This document shows, piece after piece, positions 15,449-23,174 of a DNA stretch of 26,566 nucleotides (within the stretch, counting starts at the first letter, position 1; each line of letters begins with the position of its first letter). The notes beneath the pieces were generated by a model. That model did not search any database, had not been told where the DNA came from, and worked only from the letters and a program-made list of their open reading frames with translations. Where the stretch lies: positions 1 through 26,566 of the IMG/VR virus record IMGVR_UViG_3300017719_005958; one strand, given 5' to 3'. Source of the stretch: a virus. The position numbers were made by a program, and so were the translations under genes.

Positions 15449-16058
15449 AATAATTATTTTGCTTTTCTTGGCGTTTAATATCTTTTGGATGGTATAGTGA
15501 AAGTTCTTCTTGAGCAGGCAATGGAGCATATGTTTTAAATCCTTCTAATACTTCATGTACTTTATTCTTCCATTTTATCTCTGGTTTATTCTTCCATATA
15601 CGCCATTGGTAGTCAGGATAGTTAATCCATCCTTTATCATCTACTTTCCATCCCCACTTTTGAATGTGAGCTTCTGTTAAACCTTTTACTGTATTAACCC
15701 TAGGAACTAAATAAACTTCATTATCAGGATTAGATTCTAATATTGCAGGTAGTTGTTCTATAAGGATTTTATTAGGGATTTCATCAGCATCTATTTGAAA
15801 TATATAATCACCAGAACATAAACTTGTTAGTTTATTTTTCCAATCAGCAAAATGGTTATTAAATTCTCCTGAATGCCATCCAAACGAAGAATTAACTGAT
15901 TTGGCTCTTAAGAAAAACTCTACTCCTTCATCTCCATTTTTTTCATCAAATAGTACTATAATTTCATCCTGTGTTCTTTTATTATTAACAAGGAATCTTA
16001 TAAGCTCTTGTATCTCTACAAACTCATTACAAACAGTAATAGCATAACTTATTTTCAT
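15435..16058 (-). CDS. GT2-family glycosyltransferase (WaaE/KdtX-like)
   Basis: A 207-aa GT-A enzyme. It starts MKISYAITVCNEF (the family's A-x-x-V-x-N-E), has DEIIVLFDEKNGDEG, and GDYIFQIDADEIP with Asp90 and Asp92 as metal ligands. The YQWRIWKNKPEIKWKNKVHEVL segment is characteristic of WaaE-like enzymes that add hexose to lipopolysaccharide core. It is short (about 250 aa usual) but retains these parts. No membrane helix. It overlaps the next gene by 14 bases and the preceding CxC protein by ATGA. Confidence 0.82.
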   Translation of the reverse strand: MKISYAITVCNEFVEIQELIRFLVNNKRTQDEIIVLFDEKNGDEGVEFFLRAKSVNSSFGWHSGEFNNHFADWKNKLTSLCSGDYIFQIDADEIPNKILIEQLPAILESNPDNEVYLVPRVNTVKGLTEAHIQKWGWKVDDKGWINYPDYQWRIWKNKPEIKWKNKVHEVLEGFKTYAPLPAQEELSLYHPKDIKRQEKQNNYYETL

Positions 16059-16504
16059 ATTTTTATAATTACTGGGGTAGTGAATTCACCTTCTTTTTGT
16101 TTATATTTTATTTCTGCTATAACTGGGGTTGCTTTGGATGGGTATTCAAGGGTTATATTTCGTTTAGTCCCATTTAATAAATCTAACCTATCAAACTTAA
16201 TATTTTTAATAAGAGCCCCGTTAGCATCTTTTATTTCAACTATTCCTTCTACAAAATTACAGGAACAACTAACTTGTTTTCTAATTTCCTTCCATTCTTC
16301 TTTCCAACTAACATTTATAGAAGATTGGGTACCCACTTCTGTAAATTTAAAAAGGTTATCACTTAAATTGTTTAATTTTTGTTGTCTTCTATCACAACCA
16401 CAATCTTCTTTTCCCCGTAGTTTAGCTATCCTAGTTGCTATTTTTTTACCTTGACCAAAGGTAATAACTCGAATTATTTTTTCTACTAAATCTCCTAATT
16501 TCAT
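16055..16504 (-). CDS. hypothetical phage protein with two CxC pairs
   Basis: A 149-aa protein. The N-terminal 50 residues are basic and helical (GDLVEKIIRVITFGQGKKIA...) with C35-G-C37, a layout I associate with short phage proteins of unknown function. The C-terminal part is beta-rich, contains C80-S-C82, and ends with alternating strands (IVEIKDANG, RNITLEYPS, IAEIKYKQ), suggesting a small beta-sandwich. The two CxC pairs could hold a metal ion or disulfides. It lies amid glycosyltransferase genes with ATGA overlaps on both sides, which suggests a related role, for example a scaffold, a structural protein or a glycosylation target. That is a guess. Confidence 0.5.
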   Translation of the reverse strand: MKLGDLVEKIIRVITFGQGKKIATRIAKLRGKEDCGCDRRQQKLNNLSDNLFKFTEVGTQSSINVSWKEEWKEIRKQVSCSCNFVEGIVEIKDANGALIKNIKFDRLDLLNGTKRNITLEYPSKATPVIAEIKYKQKEGEFTTPVIIKI

Positions 16505-16938
16505 GGTATTACTTTAATATATGATAGAGCATCCATAAAATCACGTTCTTCAAAATGTTTTATTGTAGACATGTCTGCTCTATATTTAGCATTCTTATAT
16601 TTTTTTCTTTCTTTTTTAGGTACTTTAACATGTTTTACAGCTCCCCATTTCCAGTTTTCTGGGCCACTACCATCAGCAAACACCATACCTTTTCCTTCTA
16701 CATTATGAAATGAGGGCATCCATACTTTACTTGATTCTTCTTCACCTATTAAAGCTTTATAAAGATCTGGAAGGGTTTCTAATTGTTCCTTTAAAAATTG
16801 GCTATCAACTGTCATTAAAGAATTAGATTGAAAACCACACCCATAACATAATTCTATTTTTATATCTTTAGTTACTTCAGATACATAACATGCATCTGAA
16901 CCACAGCGGGTGCACTCTATTAAATTATCATAAGCCAT
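16501..16938 (-). CDS. zinc-ribbon protein, function unknown
   Basis: A 145-aa protein with a zinc ribbon at its N-terminus (C9-x2-C12, C31-x2-C34) and a C-terminal region with Trp- and Gly-rich segments (GSGPENWKWGAVKHV) and a strongly basic stretch KKERKKYKNAKYR. No nuclease or transferase motif is visible. Its stop overlaps the CxC protein start by ATGA, and its start overlaps the GT4 stop by one base. It could be a nucleic-acid-binding adaptor or a small structural protein. The family was not recognised. Confidence 0.5.
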   Translation of the reverse strand: MAYDNLIECTRCGSDACYVSEVTKDIKIELCYGCGFQSNSLMTVDSQFLKEQLETLPDLYKALIGEEESSKVWMPSFHNVEGKGMVFADGSGPENWKWGAVKHVKVPKKERKKYKNAKYRADMSTIKHFEERDFMDALSYIKVIP

Positions 16939-18233
16939 TATTCTACTTTTTGTAATTTTGGAATATTTAATTTAGGTAATTTCAATTCAGTTTGTGTTGG
17001 GAATTTAGGTATATTTGCCTCTAAAACACTATCAACTAATTCTTGCATTTTATCAAAACTAAATCTAGATCTACTAAAATTCTTTTGTTGTTTAGATTTA
17101 ACTAAATATTGTTTATATTTTTTATAAACATCTTTTAAAGATTTTCCTATTTCTCCATCATGTGGTTTAAACCATTTAGATTCTTTAATTAGCCAATCAT
17201 TAGCTGCACTTTCATGTACATTTTCTAATTCACCCCCAATTAAAGTAGTAAAGGATGTTTTTAAAAAGTCAGTATGTCCTGACCAATTACTAGCTATAAT
17301 GGGTTTACCTGTTAGACTAAACTCAAGTAAGGGCCTACCATATCCCTCTCCTTTAGTAAAGCTAATCATAGATTTTACTTTAGGGTGGTGATACAATTCA
17401 TTCATTTCTTGATCACTAAATTCTCCATTTAAAACATAAATGTTAGGTAAAGTAGATGAATTAACTGTTTTACGAATATTTTTAATTCGCTTTAAAATTT
17501 CTTCTCTACTCATATAAGAAGATACTCCTATAGATGCTTTTAAAATTAAAGCAGGTTTTGGTTTATTTGGTCCTTTAAAAGTTTCATAAAATGCTTTAAT
17601 CATTTTACCTACATTTTTTCTATCATGACCAAAATGTCCTTGCATCCAATGTCCTACAAACAAATAACAAAAAGATTCTTTTATTTCACTTAAATCAATT
17701 GTTTTAATTTCTTTGGATGTAATATGCTTATATACATCTAAATTAGCACCTTCAAATATTACTTCAATTGGTTTTTGTAAAGTAATATTCCCTTCTTTTT
17801 GATTTGTTTGTTTATTAATTTTTTCATAATTAACACTTTCAAAAGTTTGCTTTGCAAAATTAGATGATACCCAATTCATGTCCATTCTATTTAAACCTTC
17901 AATCCATTCTGGTTTGCATAAATTAGATTCAATCCCAGCAGTACATCCTATATTATACTTTCCTACTGTTTGAAATTCATTTGGAATAGTAATTTGCATC
18001 CAAATATCGGGTTTTGTTGTGAGCTTATTTTCAGGTAATCTATGATTGTTTAAAAATTCCCATTCAGGGTTATCTTTACAAAACCCCCAAGCAGTTGATC
18101 CCCAACGTTGGGCCATTAATTTTACATCGTATTTACCGGTATTAATTATTGCTTTAACTATATCTCTAGCACGAGCGCCATAACCGGAGTAAGTATCAAA
18201 AGGGCAACTTATTGCAAAAACTGGTTTATTCAT
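16938..18233 (-). CDS. GT4-family glycosyltransferase
   Basis: A 431-aa GT-B enzyme. The N-terminal glycine-rich acceptor loop is SGYGARARDIV (16-26). The C-terminal donor domain has FGHDRKNVGKMIKAF (the conserved R-K after the linker), PNIYVLNGEFSDQEMNELY and KGEGYGRPLLEFSLTGKPIIAS, where the E-x7-E motif reads E-G-Y-G-R-P-L-L-E. This matches GT4 retaining transferases, which use UDP-, GDP- or dTDP-sugars. The C-terminal tail (about 400-431) is Pro/Leu/Lys-rich and low-complexity. No membrane segments. It follows another GT4 gene with a one-base TAATG overlap; the two may act in sequence. Confidence 0.85.
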   Translation of the reverse strand: MNKPVFAISCPFDTYSGYGARARDIVKAIINTGKYDVKLMAQRWGSTAWGFCKDNPEWEFLNNHRLPENKLTTKPDIWMQITIPNEFQTVGKYNIGCTAGIESNLCKPEWIEGLNRMDMNWVSSNFAKQTFESVNYEKINKQTNQKEGNITLQKPIEVIFEGANLDVYKHITSKEIKTIDLSEIKESFCYLFVGHWMQGHFGHDRKNVGKMIKAFYETFKGPNKPKPALILKASIGVSSYMSREEILKRIKNIRKTVNSSTLPNIYVLNGEFSDQEMNELYHHPKVKSMISFTKGEGYGRPLLEFSLTGKPIIASNWSGHTDFLKTSFTTLIGGELENVHESAANDWLIKESKWFKPHDGEIGKSLKDVYKKYKQYLVKSKQQKNFSRSRFSFDKMQELVDSVLEANIPKFPTQTELKLPKLNIPKLQKVE

Positions 18234-19672
18234 TAGTATATAATTTCGTGTTTTAAATGTCTTCCATTAAATTCGGTAGCGTTTATTATTTCATATTTTT
18301 CTCTTGGTTTCCAAGTTTCAAATAATTCAGTAAAAGCTTCCATTACTCTGTTAGCTTGATGTTTAGAGGTAAATCCAGCTTCATCACTTAAAGCCCATTC
18401 TCTACCTTTTAAACCTAATGCTTTACGTTGTTCTCGAGTCATTTTATATAATTCTATAATTTGATCCCTAGCATCTTCCCATTTACATCTATCATCAAAA
18501 ATATAAGGGGTCATAGGTGAACCTTGAACCGAACGTGATGTAGGAAAACATGGGAAAACCCATTCCCCATGATTATTCATTGTTTGTCTATGGTTAGAAG
18601 GTAATTCTGGGGATGGAGTAAACCAATTACCATCTTTATCTTCAAATCGCATCTGATCCTGCATACCTCCTGTAACATTAGCTATAAAAGGAGTTCCAGC
18701 TAACATTGCTTCTGTAATTGTTAGTCCCCAACCTTCATTTGATGTTAATAGTATTTGGACATCTGCAATATTATAACAGTGATTTAATTGATTAGTGGAA
18801 AGTTTACCTGTAGAAAATAAAACATTATCAGGATATTTTTCATCAAATAAATATTCTTTTACTGCTCCTAAATCTGTTCCAGCATCTGTTCTGATTTCGG
18901 TATGTAATAAGAATTTACATTGTAATGCTTCTTCATAAGGTAATTGATCTAAAAATGATCTAAAAGCTAATAAAGCATCTGGGATTTGTTTGCGTCTAAT
19001 ATTTCTAGAATTAAAAAATAAAACAAATTTAGGATCTGATTTACCAAAAAATTTCTTTTTTGTTTCTAATAATTCTTTATTATCTGCTGGTAAGGGTTTG
19101 AAAGCATCAGAATTTAGGCCATGTGGAACATATTTAAATATTCTATTTTTAGCTGCATCACCCAATACAATTTTATTTATATTTACTGTTTGTTTCGAAA
19201 TCCCCATTAATAAATCACATGCTTCATAAAATGCACGATTATACATGGGAGCAGGATAATCATCCCATATATTTAAGTAAGCAATTGGAATATTTTTACG
19301 TATTTCTTGTTCAGCATTAAATACATGAGTAAAATATCTTGGGTCTGTAATTAGTAATAATGCATCTGGGTTTTCTCTAGCTATAACTTGACGTAATAAC
19401 TCAATATTACCATAACCATCAGCTGGGTACATCATTACATAAGCATCATTTACTCCTACTTGGTCACCAGTATCTTTACTAATATCTAACCCTTTACCTT
19501 TATCTGGATGTTTAATTGCTCCTGCAATTTGGCACCAATTAAAGTGATGGCAAGTATGTACTACTATTTCACGAGCAACTGTAGCTACTCCTGAGTGTAC
19601 TCTAATGTCATCACAAATTAAGAGGATTTTTTTCCTATCTTCTTTAGGAACATGTTCAAAACTATTTTTCAT
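18233..19672 (-). CDS. GT4-family glycosyltransferase
   Basis: A 479-aa GT-B enzyme, the largest complete gene here. It has KILLICDDIRVHSGVATVAREI with the N-terminal glycine loop, MYPADGYGN, FFNSRNIRRKQIPDALLAF with the donor-binding Arg-Lys, and LLTSNEGWGLTITEAMLAGTPFIAN, whose E-G-W-G-L-T-I-T-E gives the E-x7-E pair. VTGGMQDQM follows, as in many GT4 enzymes. It is longer than typical GT4 enzymes (350-420 aa), with insertions between the donor motifs. It is the first gene of the main sugar block and starts 12 bases after the ribbon-helix-helix gene. Confidence 0.86.
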   Translation of the reverse strand: MKNSFEHVPKEDRKKILLICDDIRVHSGVATVAREIVVHTCHHFNWCQIAGAIKHPDKGKGLDISKDTGDQVGVNDAYVMMYPADGYGNIELLRQVIARENPDALLLITDPRYFTHVFNAEQEIRKNIPIAYLNIWDDYPAPMYNRAFYEACDLLMGISKQTVNINKIVLGDAAKNRIFKYVPHGLNSDAFKPLPADNKELLETKKKFFGKSDPKFVLFFNSRNIRRKQIPDALLAFRSFLDQLPYEEALQCKFLLHTEIRTDAGTDLGAVKEYLFDEKYPDNVLFSTGKLSTNQLNHCYNIADVQILLTSNEGWGLTITEAMLAGTPFIANVTGGMQDQMRFEDKDGNWFTPSPELPSNHRQTMNNHGEWVFPCFPTSRSVQGSPMTPYIFDDRCKWEDARDQIIELYKMTREQRKALGLKGREWALSDEAGFTSKHQANRVMEAFTELFETWKPREKYEIINATEFNGRHLKHEIIY

Positions 19673-19684
19673 TAATTTTTGGAT

Positions 19685-19870
19685 TTATAATTCGAGAGTA
19701 TTTTGATTAGAAATTTGTTTACGAAAATCTTCATCTGTAAGATACAAATAAATAGCCCGATCGGCAAGTTTTTGGAATGAAAATTTACGCTTTACACATT
19801 CAATCTTGAAGTTCTCAAATAAATCGCTTTTAACTTTTACACTTGTAAGTGTCATGTCTTTTGTTGGCAT
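19685..19870 (-). CDS. small ribbon-helix-helix-like DNA-binding protein
   Basis: A 61-aa protein. Residues 6-13 (MTLTSVKV) form a beta-strand with alternating polar residues, 15-28 (SDLFENFKIECVKR) a helix, and 30-45 (FSFQKLADRAIYLYLT) a second helix. That is the layout of a ribbon-helix-helix repressor or antitoxin-type DNA-binding protein, which acts as a dimer. It lies directly before the sugar block and after a 43-base non-coding gap, a natural place for a local regulator of that block. No toxin partner is visible. The fold is inferred from pattern alone. Confidence 0.6.
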   Translation of the reverse strand: MPTKDMTLTSVKVKSDLFENFKIECVKRKFSFQKLADRAIYLYLTDEDFRKQISNQNTLEL

Positions 19871-19913
19871 AATCTTTATTATTAAAACGTTTATTATAAA
19901 TATATGTATATCT
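19871..19913 (-). promoter_or_regulatory. candidate promoter region ahead of the RHH gene and sugar block
   Basis: A 43-base gap with only A/T-rich sequence, read on the minus strand as alternating TATA and TTTA tracts (TATACATATATTTATAATAA). It is one of only a few gaps longer than 40 bases and lies before the ribbon-helix-helix gene and the long sugar block. A promoter or operator is plausible, but no consensus is firm and no inverted repeat stands out. Confidence 0.3.
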
Positions 19914-20882
19914 CTAAAATTTTAACCCTTCTCCACAAAGTTCTAAATTTTCTTTAAAGGGGCAAAAAGTACAATTCCACTTTGAAGGTGATTTAGGATA
20001 TTCAATTTCTTTTATTTCACCACTTGATACAAAGCATTCTTTTATAAAATTATCTATAGCTTTTTTAGCTCTACTTAATTTTATTTTCCCACTAGGTGGA
20101 CTGAATGTTTGTACCCTATATGCCTGGTGAGGGGACATAATATTTTCATCATCAAACGATAATACTTTTCTCTTTACAATAAAAAACTCAATTTCAATAT
20201 CCTTTAAAGGAATACCATATTGCTCACTAAAAAATTGTTTATACAATAATAATTGATATTGTTTATCTTCATTCTTTTTATCTCGTTCTTTCCAACCACG
20301 AGTACTAGTTTTAATATCTATAATTTTAAATGTATTGTATTTTTCATTATATAATACCACATCAAGGAAACCTGTATATTTTATGTTAGTATACATTTTA
20401 TTTGGGGAAATAACTAAAGGTACTTCGCAACCAACTAAATGCCATCCTCTTCTAGAAAAATATTTAGCACGTTTTTTCTTAAACCAATTTAAAATACCAA
20501 TTCCATCTTCATAAAATTCTCTCATTTCTTCAGCAGATGAAAAATGCTGATTTTTGTTTCGTTTGTATTGGGATTGATATTCTTCAATAAATTTTTCATT
20601 GAATAATTCTTCTAGATCAATTCTGTCAGCACCTGCCGCACTTGTATCAAACATCACATCTAAATAATGCTGGAGTACTTCATGTATAGCAGTTCCAAAT
20701 ACGGTATGGATTGATGAAGTGAATGCCTTTATTTTGTCTTTATATTGTAACTTCCAACGATATGGACAACCACGAAATATAGACATTTGTGAGTATGAGA
20801 CATTCTTTTGATAAGCAAAATTAATCTCTTGGGGAGGATTCGAACGAATCTCCCTTACTATTTTAGGTATTTTTCTAGCCAA
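19914..20882 (-). CDS. PD-(D/E)XK nuclease, Cas4/RecB-like, with iron-sulfur-type cysteines
   Basis: A 322-aa predicted DNA exonuclease. The core motifs are VFGTAIHEVLQ (His67), GFLDVVLY (Asp174), FKIIDIKTS (Asp189, Lys191) and QYQLLLYKQF (Gln210 and Tyr214, the QxxxY motif). Cysteines at 39 (GCPYRW) and at 304, 307 and 316 (CTFC...C) match the four-cysteine iron-sulfur staple of Cas4 and AddB-type nucleases. The start is TTG at 20882-20880: the first ATG would be Met33, inside the conserved N-terminal YSQMSIFRGCP segment, and the upstream gene stops three bases before. In T4-like phages such nucleases process DNA ends during replication or recombination. No CRISPR genes are near, so a Cas4 role is unlikely. 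Confidence 0.85.
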   Translation of the reverse strand: MARKIPKIVREIRSNPPQEINFAYQKNVSYSQMSIFRGCPYRWKLQYKDKIKAFTSSIHTVFGTAIHEVLQHYLDVMFDTSAAGADRIDLEELFNEKFIEEYQSQYKRNKNQHFSSAEEMREFYEDGIGILNWFKKKRAKYFSRRGWHLVGCEVPLVISPNKMYTNIKYTGFLDVVLYNEKYNTFKIIDIKTSTRGWKERDKKNEDKQYQLLLYKQFFSEQYGIPLKDIEIEFFIVKRKVLSFDDENIMSPHQAYRVQTFSPPSGKIKLSRAKKAIDNFIKECFVSSGEIKEIEYPKSPSKWNCTFCPFKENLELCGEGLKF

Positions 20883-20885
20883 AAT

Positions 20886-21317
20886 TTATTTTTTCCATTT
20901 GTCACGTCCTACTAATAAACCAATTATTCCATAATTAGCTATATCAATAAACGTGTCCTCCATTCCTTCGCCTTTAACAAAGTTTTTACCATTAATAAGC
21001 AAATTTTTTAATCTACTAATTTTATCAGTTAATCTAATAGTTAAACCAGTAAGTGAAAACTTTTTATCATCATCATTAGTCAAATCTCCTCCTAAAGCGA
21101 TATTATTTAGACCATAATCAAGATGTTTACGAGCAAACATTTCATACATTTCATTTTGTATTTCCCTAAATTCTTGAGATAATTCAGGATAGTCTTTTTC
21201 AAATTTTCTAACTGCTGCTGCATCTGGATTTTTTGCATCCATAATCTCTCTATCACTCATACCTTTTAGTTTAGCGTTTTCTTCTAATTCAAATGCTTTT
21301 GATACTATATCACCCAT
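20886..21317 (-). CDS. DUF1599/Nmad1-like protein
   Basis: A 143-aa helical protein with the pattern of DUF1599 (nucleotide-modification-associated domain 1). MYEMFARKHLDYGLNNIALGG (54-74) is followed by LTIRLTDKISRLKNLL (92-107) and GMEDTFIDIANYGIIGLLVG (117-136). This matches the order K-x-x-D-Y-G, D-K-I-x-R-x-K-N-L and E-D-x-x-x-D-x-x-N-Y found in the family. Family members occur in phages and Bacteroidota and are predicted to be linked to modified nucleotides, but no activity is established for this one. It overlaps the 76-aa gene by 8 bases. The neighbouring sugar genes make a DNA-modification link worth noting, but that is inference. Confidence 0.7.
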   Translation of the reverse strand: MGDIVSKAFELEENAKLKGMSDREIMDAKNPDAAAVRKFEKDYPELSQEFREIQNEMYEMFARKHLDYGLNNIALGGDLTNDDDKKFSLTGLTIRLTDKISRLKNLLINGKNFVKGEGMEDTFIDIANYGIIGLLVGRDKWKK

Positions 21318-21540
21318 TAACTTGTTCTTTTGGTAATGTAAAATATTTATTTAATGTCTCAATTTTATCATCTGCATCTACTAAAACGGATAATGCTTCA
21401 TTAGCATTATTATAAAAATCATCTGTTGAATGGTCTCCAATTCCAGCGGGGTGTTCGCTTAATAAGTTTAAAGTAAGAATTGCTTTTGTTCTTTCGGCCA
21501 CTGCTTGTGCCATTAACATTTCAAATAGTTCCGGTTTCAT
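21310..21540 (-). CDS. small hypothetical protein, 76 aa
   Basis: A 76-aa, mostly helical, acidic protein. The segment HPAGIGDHSTDDFYNNANEAL (about 30-50) recalls small conserved proteins of T4-like phages, but I do not know a function. It begins inside the end of the GT-A gene (20-base overlap) and ends inside the start of the DUF1599-like gene (8-base overlap), so it is probably translationally coupled to both. No cysteines or membrane segments. Confidence 0.55.
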   Translation of the reverse strand: MKPELFEMLMAQAVAERTKAILTLNLLSEHPAGIGDHSTDDFYNNANEALSVLVDADDKIETLNKYFTLPKEQVNG

Positions 21541-22432
21541 ATAGTTGATTTAGTTTAGTTATCATTTTATTCATTACATTTATTCTTTTTTCCCCATGGA
21601 AAAATAATAATTCTTCTTTATTAGCGGGTATTTTTAGCCATGGTCTTATATCTCTTACATCTCCCGTAAAACCTAAATGAGAATAAATTTCATCTATTGT
21701 CTCCAATGTACCATTAATATATACAAGAGGCAAGCCATTATAAAATTCTCTGTCCCAAAGTAAAGGATTTAATACTGTTTCTTCATGAAAAGGAGCATAG
21801 TAAGCTGTGTCTTTTAATATAGTGGGATGTTTACACATCCAATCCCATTCTTCTAAAAAATCTATATTGTTTTTTCCTGTTATAAAATACCCAGTTTGTC
21901 TATAAAATCTAGCTATTCTATTATATTGATTTAACCTAAATAATTCGCTTATAGGATGTTCTAAAGTGGTACTTAAATCATTTTCATCCATTGCTCCTCC
22001 TCTTCCATTCCAATGTAAAAATTGGTATATTCCTTGACTAAAATAAGGATAAGATTCACTAGGATTAAAATAATTAAAAATATTTTCTACATAAGGAGTA
22101 GCAATTGAGTCACTATCAATATATGCTACTATGTCTGAAAAATTTTCTAAAGCATGTTTAGTAATTAATGGTTTTTGGATTAGGATATTATAAATTTCGC
22201 TACTGTTTCTATTTATATAAAAGTTATTACCTTCTTCAATATAATTGTTTTTTTGTTCTTTGAATGATATATCCCATTTAATTGTAGTAACACCAGCTAT
22301 ATTGCATTTTTTATTACTATTAATTAAATATAAGTAAATAGGTAAATTACTGTATTGTCTTATTGATTTAATACAAGTAGATACTATATCAAAATATTTT
22401 TCATTAGAATGTAAAATAAATGATTTTTCCAT
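21521..22432 (-). CDS. GT-A family glycosyltransferase (GT8-like layout)
   Basis: A 303-aa protein. It starts with SFILHSNEKYFDIVSTCIKSIRQY, has ILIQKPLITKHALENFSDIVAYIDSDSI with Asp106-x-Asp108 as the DXD, and GYFITGKNNIDFLEEWDWM plus EETVLNPLLWDRE in the C-terminal half. This order (two-domain GT-A with a D-S-D and an E-E-T base region) resembles GT8-type and related stress-sugar transferases. No membrane helix. It is separated from the main sugar block by phage genes and starts one base after the paralogous GT2 gene. Donor unknown. Confidence 0.75.
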   Translation of the reverse strand: MEKSFILHSNEKYFDIVSTCIKSIRQYSNLPIYLYLINSNKKCNIAGVTTIKWDISFKEQKNNYIEEGNNFYINRNSSEIYNILIQKPLITKHALENFSDIVAYIDSDSIATPYVENIFNYFNPSESYPYFSQGIYQFLHWNGRGGAMDENDLSTTLEHPISELFRLNQYNRIARFYRQTGYFITGKNNIDFLEEWDWMCKHPTILKDTAYYAPFHEETVLNPLLWDREFYNGLPLVYINGTLETIDEIYSHLGFTGDVRDIRPWLKIPANKEELLFFHGEKRINVMNKMITKLNQLYETGTI

Positions 22433-22433
22433 T

Positions 22434-23168
22434 TTAATTAATATTTTTTAGTATTTTAAATCCTTTTTTAATATAAAAAGAATAAATATTATTAAATGCC
22501 TCAAAAGATTCTGGGGATTGGGATATTCCTACTTTATCTGGGCCGTTTCCTATAGTCCAAGCTGTTTCAGGTTTACTACCCCACATTTCAATATCATTAG
22601 CAGGATGGGGAGGAACATAAGTATTTTTATTTAAATATTTCTGTAAAGTATAAGAAAAATGAATATCTTCTCCTACATAAACTGATTGGTCTATTTCAGG
22701 AAGTTCTCTCCAAAAGGTAGAAAGCCATTCTCTCCTAAAAAACCAAGAATGTCCTACAATATCTACTTGTTCAACATTTTCGTTTGGGTTTGCCCATCCT
22801 ATCCTATGAGAGGGCCAATATGCTTCATTACTTTCATATCTAACTCCTATAGTACCTAATAATCCATCATATTGTTGGATAGTGCTAATACAATTTTCTA
22901 GCCATTTACTCCCCGGAATAGTATCATCATCTAGAATACAAATATAAGGGGTTTTAGCATTTAAAGCATATGAAAATCTAGCCCATACTCCTAAATTAGA
23001 ATTACAACTTGCATGTTGAGTAGAATTAATTAAATCAAAATCAAACTCACTACCTTTATTTTGCCACATCATTACAGTTTGGGCTTGAAGGGTTTGAGAT
23101 TTTATTGCTTCTAACTGTTGAGCTAAGGCATATGGTCTTTTATATCCATTTAAAATAACAGTTATCAT
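22434..23168 (-). CDS. GT2-like glycosyltransferase, paralogue B
   Basis: A 244-aa GT-A enzyme, the second copy of the family seen at 12550-13320. It begins with the same MITVILNGYKR, has YICILDDDTIPGSKWLENC (Asp80-Asp82 as metal triad), VDIVGHSWFFRREWL, VGEDIHFSYTLQKY and VPPHPANDIEMWGS. The two proteins differ in residues 35-60 and in their last 40 residues. It starts six bases after the clamp-loader small-subunit stop, so it is probably expressed with the replication genes. It uses a nucleotide sugar donor of unknown type. Confidence 0.82.
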   Translation of the reverse strand: MITVILNGYKRPYALAQQLEAIKSQTLQAQTVMMWQNKGSEFDFDLINSTQHASCNSNLGVWARFSYALNAKTPYICILDDDTIPGSKWLENCISTIQQYDGLLGTIGVRYESNEAYWPSHRIGWANPNENVEQVDIVGHSWFFRREWLSTFWRELPEIDQSVYVGEDIHFSYTLQKYLNKNTYVPPHPANDIEMWGSKPETAWTIGNGPDKVGISQSPESFEAFNNIYSFYIKKGFKILKNIN

Positions 23169-23174
23169 TAAATT

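Noticed and set aside
15449-15529. 27-codon N-terminal extension of the RfbH/ColD-like gene
   Set aside because: The extension lies inside the preceding GT2 gene and has no similarity to the family, which begins at the MKHSKKVWYAPN segment.
16008-16454. Plus-strand open frame of 148 codons
   Set aside because: It lies opposite the well-supported minus-strand CxC protein gene and the GT2 gene start, shows no family motif and has no gene-like neighbours on the plus strand.
19895-19902. TATAAATA, an exact T4 late-promoter core, on the plus strand
   Set aside because: It points away from the downstream gene and into the antisense of the nuclease gene, where no plus-strand gene exists. Such octamers arise by chance in DNA this AT-rich.
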